From the NCBI GenBank assembly GCA_902782955.1, contig CACZPD010000061.1:1-8385 (forward strand): a stretch of 8,385 nt of DNA. Direction: 5' to 3'. Shown here in pieces: positions 5,187-8,385 of the stretch. How positions within the stretch are numbered: the stretch's first letter is position 1; the number at the start of each line of letters is the position of its first letter. The notes beneath the pieces are model-generated. The model saw only the letters and a list, made by a program, of their open reading frames with translations. It made no database searches and was not told where the DNA came from. This DNA is from an uncultured Erysipelotrichaceae bacterium (lineage in GTDB: Bacteria > Bacillota_I > Bacilli_A > Erysipelotrichales > Erysipelotrichaceae). The translations under genes and the position numbers were made by a program.

Positions 5187-6854
5187 ATGAATGAAGACTT
5201 GAAGATCGCACAGCAGGCTACGCTTGAAAATATTTATGTGATCGCAGACAAAGCCGGTATCGACCGGGACAGTCTGGAACCTTACGGAAATGATAAGGCG
5301 AAGATCAGTCATGATTTTATCCGGAGTGTTCAGGATAAAAAAGACGGAAAACTGATCCTGGTAACGGCAGTTACACCGACAAAGGCCGGCGAAGGAAAAT
5401 CCACGATGACGATCGGACTTGCGGACGGACTGGCGCAGGAAGGCAAAAATGTCATTGCCTGTCTCAGAGAACCGTCGCTCGGACCGGTATTCGGCCTGAA
5501 AGGCGGCGCAGCAGGCGGCGGTCATGCCCAGGTAGTGCCGATGGAATCCATAAACCTGCATTTTACAGGGGATATGCATGCCATCACTGCCTGCAACAAT
5601 CTCATCGCAGCCATGCTGGACAATTCGATCTATCAGGGGAACCCTCTCAATATCGATCCGGACCGTGTTGTATGGAAAAGATGTCTGGATATGAACGACA
5701 GGACACTGCGTGACATAACCATCGGACAGAAGAAAAAAACAAACGGCGTGGAAAGAGAAGATCATTTCGTTATTACCGTAGCGACAGAAGTTATGGCGAT
5801 CCTCTGCCTTTCCGAAAACCTGAAGGATTTCGAAAACAGGATCTCCAGATGTATCGTTGCTTATACATATGACGGTGAACCTGTTACCGTAAAGGATATT
5901 CAGGCATCTGGTGCCGCGGCAGTCGTTATGAAGGATGCCGTGAAACCAAACCTGGTACAGACACTGGAACATACGCCGGTGCTGATCCACGGCGGACCGT
6001 TCGCGAATATCGCCCACGGCTGCAACTCCGTCATTGCCACCAAACTCGGTTTGAAACTGGCTGATTATGTAGTTACGGAAGCTGGATTCGGCGCAGATCT
6101 CGGAGCGGAAAAGTTCTTCGACATCAAATGCCGCACTGCCGGACTGAAGCCATCTGCAGTCGTGATCGTAACAACCATCCGCGCACTGAAGATGCACGGC
6201 GGTGTTGAGATTGAAAATATCTATGAGAAGAACGTGGAGGCGATGCTGAAGGGTACGCAGAACCTGGAAAAGCATATTGAATCCATCCGGGCATTCGGTC
6301 TTCCGTATGTGGTCGCCGTCAACCGGTTTAAAAAAGACACAGCGGATGAAATATCAGCACTTGTGGAATGGTGCCGTGAAAACGGTCATCCTGTCGAAGA
6401 AGCGGAAGGCTGGGCAAAAGGCGGTGCCGGCATGCGCAGTCTGGCAGAAACGATCGTGAAACTCACAGATGAAGAATCGCATTTTGCGCCGATCTACGAC
6501 ACAGATGAGCCGATCAGGGAAAAGATCGGGAAAATCGCAAAGATCGTATACGGCGCGAAGGATGTCGCCTATTCGGAAGAAGCTGAAGAAAAAATAAAGG
6601 TTTATGAGAAATACGGATGGGATAAACTTCCTGTCTGTATGGCAAAAACACAGAATTCCCTGTCTGATAACGCAAATCTCAAAGGCAGACCGAGAGATTT
6701 TACCCTGCAGGTCAGAGATCTTTCCGTTTCTGCCGGCGCAGGATTCGTTGTTGCCTATACAGGAAACATTCTGACGATGCCGGGTCTGCCGAAAATACCG
6801 GCTGCGGCCAATATGGGCATTGATGATAACGGGGATATATACGGTCTGTTTTAA
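5187..6854 (+). CDS. fhs: Formate--tetrahydrofolate ligase
   Basis: Fhs uses ATP to join formate to tetrahydrofolate, giving 10-formyl-THF for purine and fMet-tRNA synthesis. The 555-aa length matches the family. The P-loop is PTKAGEGKST (64-73). The conserved block GGAAGGGHAQVVPMESINLH (106-125) and the following TGDMHAITACNN are signatures, as are TEAGFGADLGAEKFFDIKCR and the folate-site C-terminus ending YTGNILTMPGLPKIP. AAGGAG (5175-5180) lies 6 nt before the start. It follows recR by 14 nt in the same transcription unit, not part of the B. subtilis recR neighbourhood. No Wood-Ljungdahl partners are seen, so a role in formate assimilation for biosynthesis is more likely than acetogenesis. 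Confidence 0.97.
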   Translation: MNEDLKIAQQATLENIYVIADKAGIDRDSLEPYGNDKAKISHDFIRSVQDKKDGKLILVTAVTPTKAGEGKSTMTIGLADGLAQEGKNVIACLREPSLGPVFGLKGGAAGGGHAQVVPMESINLHFTGDMHAITACNNLIAAMLDNSIYQGNPLNIDPDRVVWKRCLDMNDRTLRDITIGQKKKTNGVEREDHFVITVATEVMAILCLSENLKDFENRISRCIVAYTYDGEPVTVKDIQASGAAAVVMKDAVKPNLVQTLEHTPVLIHGGPFANIAHGCNSVIATKLGLKLADYVVTEAGFGADLGAEKFFDIKCRTAGLKPSAVVIVTTIRALKMHGGVEIENIYEKNVEAMLKGTQNLEKHIESIRAFGLPYVVAVNRFKKDTADEISALVEWCRENGHPVEEAEGWAKGGAGMRSLAETIVKLTDEESHFAPIYDTDEPIREKIGKIAKIVYGAKDVAYSEEAEEKIKVYEKYGWDKLPVCMAKTQNSLSDNANLKGRPRDFTLQVRDLSVSAGAGFVVAYTGNILTMPGLPKIPAAANMGIDDNGDIYGLF

Positions 6855-6869
6855 AAGAAAGAAGATATT

Positions 6870-7772
6870 ATGAGTTCTATTGCATACGTTACAGATGAAA
6901 AAATGCTGGAATTCCATCGTTTATGCCGGAACAGGACGATTATTTTCTGGCGCTTATCCAGCAAAAAGAAATTTTCGGATTTCAGAAAAGGAGATCTGCT
7001 CTTTTTCTACTCCCGTCCCGCTGCCGGCAAAAAGAAAGCATTTGTAGGGTATGCACACTACAGTTCCACGAAGAGGCTGTCACTTTCCCAGATGTGGAAG
7101 TATTTCGGGGAGATGAACGGCTATTCATCGTATTACGCTCTGCGTGACGCGATCGAAAAGGCATCCAAGAACCATACTGTCCCGAAAGTGATGTCCTGTC
7201 TGTATCTGACCGATCTGGTATTCTTCAACATGCCGGTCTATCCGGAGGATGTTGGAATCACTCTGCCGGTCAACCTGGAGAGTTACTGCTATATCGATAA
7301 AGACGATCCGGGCATTACTGTGCGGATCCTGCAGAAAGCCCATGAAGGAGGCGTTGATCTCTGGTGGGCAGATTCCGGGGAGAAAGACGCGGATATTTTC
7401 CGCAAGGATGAGATCCGTCACCAGCTGGCGATGATCCATCACCGCATGGGAAAGGAAAACGGAACTGTAAAAGAACAGCAGCGGGCACACAAGCTCGCAC
7501 TGGAACAGCTGGAGGAATCCGGCTGGGAAACCGTGCGCGGCAGTAAATCAGACTGTCTGCGCATGACAGACAGTACGATCTATGTCGCAATACCTTTCGT
7601 ATATCAAAGCAACGACAAGGAACTGCGGACGAGGGAGTTTCTCGGCAAGATCGTGCTGTACAAAATGTTTATGAAGAAAAATGTACCGGATTACCGCGTC
7701 CAGTTCCAGGTCATGAGTGACGGGGACATCCGGGAAGTAAAACATATGGTGGATATGATCAATGCAGAATGA
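6870..7772 (+). CDS. Uncharacterised 300-aa protein, PUA/EVE-like N-terminus, nuclease-fold-like C-terminus
   Basis: I do not recognise this gene. Residues 24-85 resemble the PUA/EVE/ASCH barrel that binds RNA or modified bases: a strand IIFWRLS, then FRKGDLLFFYSRP (38-50) and KAFVGYAHYSS (57-66). Residues about 110-165 are mixed alpha/beta with no motif I know. A charged helix (about 175-217) leads to a C-terminal domain (218-285) patterned like a PD-(D/E)XK nuclease: GWETVRGSKSD, DSTIYVAIPF, then a REFLGKIVLYKMF helix and YRVQFQVMSDG. The E-x-K expected on the third strand is replaced by I241-P242-F243, so it would be inactive. No signal peptide or membrane segment is seen. It lies 15 nt after fhs with a weak ribosome site and overlaps mnmG by 11 nt, so the two are probably co-translated. 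Both domain calls are inference from pattern. Confidence 0.8.
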   Translation: MSSIAYVTDEKMLEFHRLCRNRTIIFWRLSSKKKFSDFRKGDLLFFYSRPAAGKKKAFVGYAHYSSTKRLSLSQMWKYFGEMNGYSSYYALRDAIEKASKNHTVPKVMSCLYLTDLVFFNMPVYPEDVGITLPVNLESYCYIDKDDPGITVRILQKAHEGGVDLWWADSGEKDADIFRKDEIRHQLAMIHHRMGKENGTVKEQQRAHKLALEQLEESGWETVRGSKSDCLRMTDSTIYVAIPFVYQSNDKELRTREFLGKIVLYKMFMKKNVPDYRVQFQVMSDGDIREVKHMVDMINAE

Positions 7773-8385
7773 TTATGATGTACTGGTAATCGGCGGCGGA
7801 CATGCCGGGATCGAAGCAGCCCTGGCTTGTGCGCGTCTGAAAAAGAGAACAGCACTTCTGACGCTTTCTATAAACAACATCGGAAAGATGCCCTGCAATC
7901 CGTCGGTAGGCGGTCCCGCAAAAGGAATCGTGGTCCGGGAAATCGATGCCCTCGGCGGACAGATGCCCATCACTGCCGACAAGACAGCCCTGCAGTTCAA
8001 ACTGCTGAACAGCGCCAAAGGTCCGGGTGTCCGCGCACTGCGTGTACAGTCGGATAAACTGGCTTATTCGAAGATGATGCAGGAAGTCTGTCTGGCACAG
8101 GAAAACCTGACAGTAATCGAAGGAATGGCAGTGAAATTATGCGCTGAAAACCGCAGGGTAACGGGCGTTTTGCTGGATAACGGACAATTTATTTCCTCGG
8201 AAATAATCATCATGACAACCGGCACATACATGGCCGGCGTGAATATGATTTCGGATGAAGTGAAGGAAGGCGGACCGGATCTCGAAAAGACCACAAAAGA
8301 TCTGAGCGCATCCCTGAGAGACCTCGGGATCCGCACATTCCGGCTGAAAACGGGAACACCGCCAAGAGTGCTGACCGAAACCATA
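7762..8385 (+). CDS. mnmG: tRNA uridine-5-carboxymethylaminomethyl modification enzyme MnmG (5' part)
   Basis: MnmG with MnmE makes the cmnm5/nm5 group on U34 of tRNAs reading NNA/NNG codons, using FAD, NADH and methylene-THF. The first 208 codons are present and the frame is open to the window edge; the full protein is usually about 620-630 aa. The FAD-binding Rossmann motif VIGGGHAGIEAA (9-20) is intact, followed by the family signature CNPSVGGPAKG, then LNSAKGPGVRALRVQ, TTGTY and RLKTGTPPR. The ATG at 7762 is chosen because MQNDYDVLVIGGG gives the standard N-terminus and GGTGG (7748-7752) is a suitable ribosome site. The start overlaps the end of the preceding 300-aa gene by 11 nt. TrmFO is excluded by the CNPS signature and the LNxxKGPxVRA block. 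Confidence 0.96.
   Translation, partial: MQNDYDVLVIGGGHAGIEAALACARLKKRTALLTLSINNIGKMPCNPSVGGPAKGIVVREIDALGGQMPITADKTALQFKLLNSAKGPGVRALRVQSDKLAYSKMMQEVCLAQENLTVIEGMAVKLCAENRRVTGVLLDNGQFISSEIIIMTTGTYMAGVNMISDEVKEGGPDLEKTTKDLSASLRDLGIRTFRLKTGTPPRVLTETI

Noticed and set aside
5181..6275. Long minus-strand open frame (364 codons) opposite fhs
   Set aside because: It lies entirely antisense to an unmistakable fhs, shows no recognisable motif and is Cys/His/Phe-rich, as expected for the antisense shadow of a biased coding sequence.
1..8385. CRISPR array, insertion sequence, prophage or toxin-antitoxin/defence cluster
   Set aside because: No regularly spaced repeats, transposase or phage genes were seen. 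The RHH-like protein has no toxin partner within the window, and its downstream side is cut off by the window edge, so a partner there cannot be assessed.

Overview
The window is a compact chromosomal segment from a Bacillota (Firmicutes) bacterium of moderate GC content. Bacillota is supported by a T-box riboswitch in front of serS, a very small SRP RNA next to tadA, the gene order tadA-dnaX-ybaB-recR, and two perfect Bacillus-type parS sites. The mix of a minimal SRP RNA, fhs and mnmG in one oriC-type neighbourhood makes me lean towards an Erysipelotrichia-like lineage, but that is inference. The parS sites and the dnaX-recR and mnmG genes suggest that the segment lies near the replication origin.

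Left part (1-604): a small ribbon-helix-helix-type protein gene on the minus strand is divergent from serS. The two predicted promoters have overlapping -35 boxes. The serS leader is a full T-box: a stem I with a UCC (Ser) specifier, the canonical T-box sequence, and competing antiterminator and terminator. Its lower half contains a perfect 16-bp parS site, which forms a long hairpin in the RNA.

Middle (605-2563): serS is followed by a second perfect parS site. A strong consensus promoter then starts exactly at the 5' end of a 74-nt SRP RNA gene (ffs). tadA begins 13 nt after the RNA, without a visible Shine-Dalgarno sequence, and ends before a clear intrinsic terminator.

Right part (2564-8385): an extended -10 promoter directly after the terminator drives a tightly packed run dnaX-ybaB-recR-fhs-(unknown 300-aa gene)-mnmG. 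Gaps are 2-15 nt, and the last two genes overlap by 11 nt. The products cover the replication clamp loader (DnaX), a nucleoid-associated protein (YbaB), recombinational repair (RecR), one-carbon folate metabolism (Fhs) and tRNA wobble modification (MnmG; TadA upstream). The 300-aa gene is the only large unrecognised one. It looks like a PUA/EVE-like N-terminal domain joined to a C-terminal domain resembling a restriction-endonuclease fold without its catalytic residues.

Most of the window is ordinary housekeeping. The most unusual points are parS built into a riboswitch leader, a second parS against the SRP RNA promoter, the archaeal/eukaryotic-looking motif 3 of this SerRS, and the unknown gene translationally coupled to mnmG.
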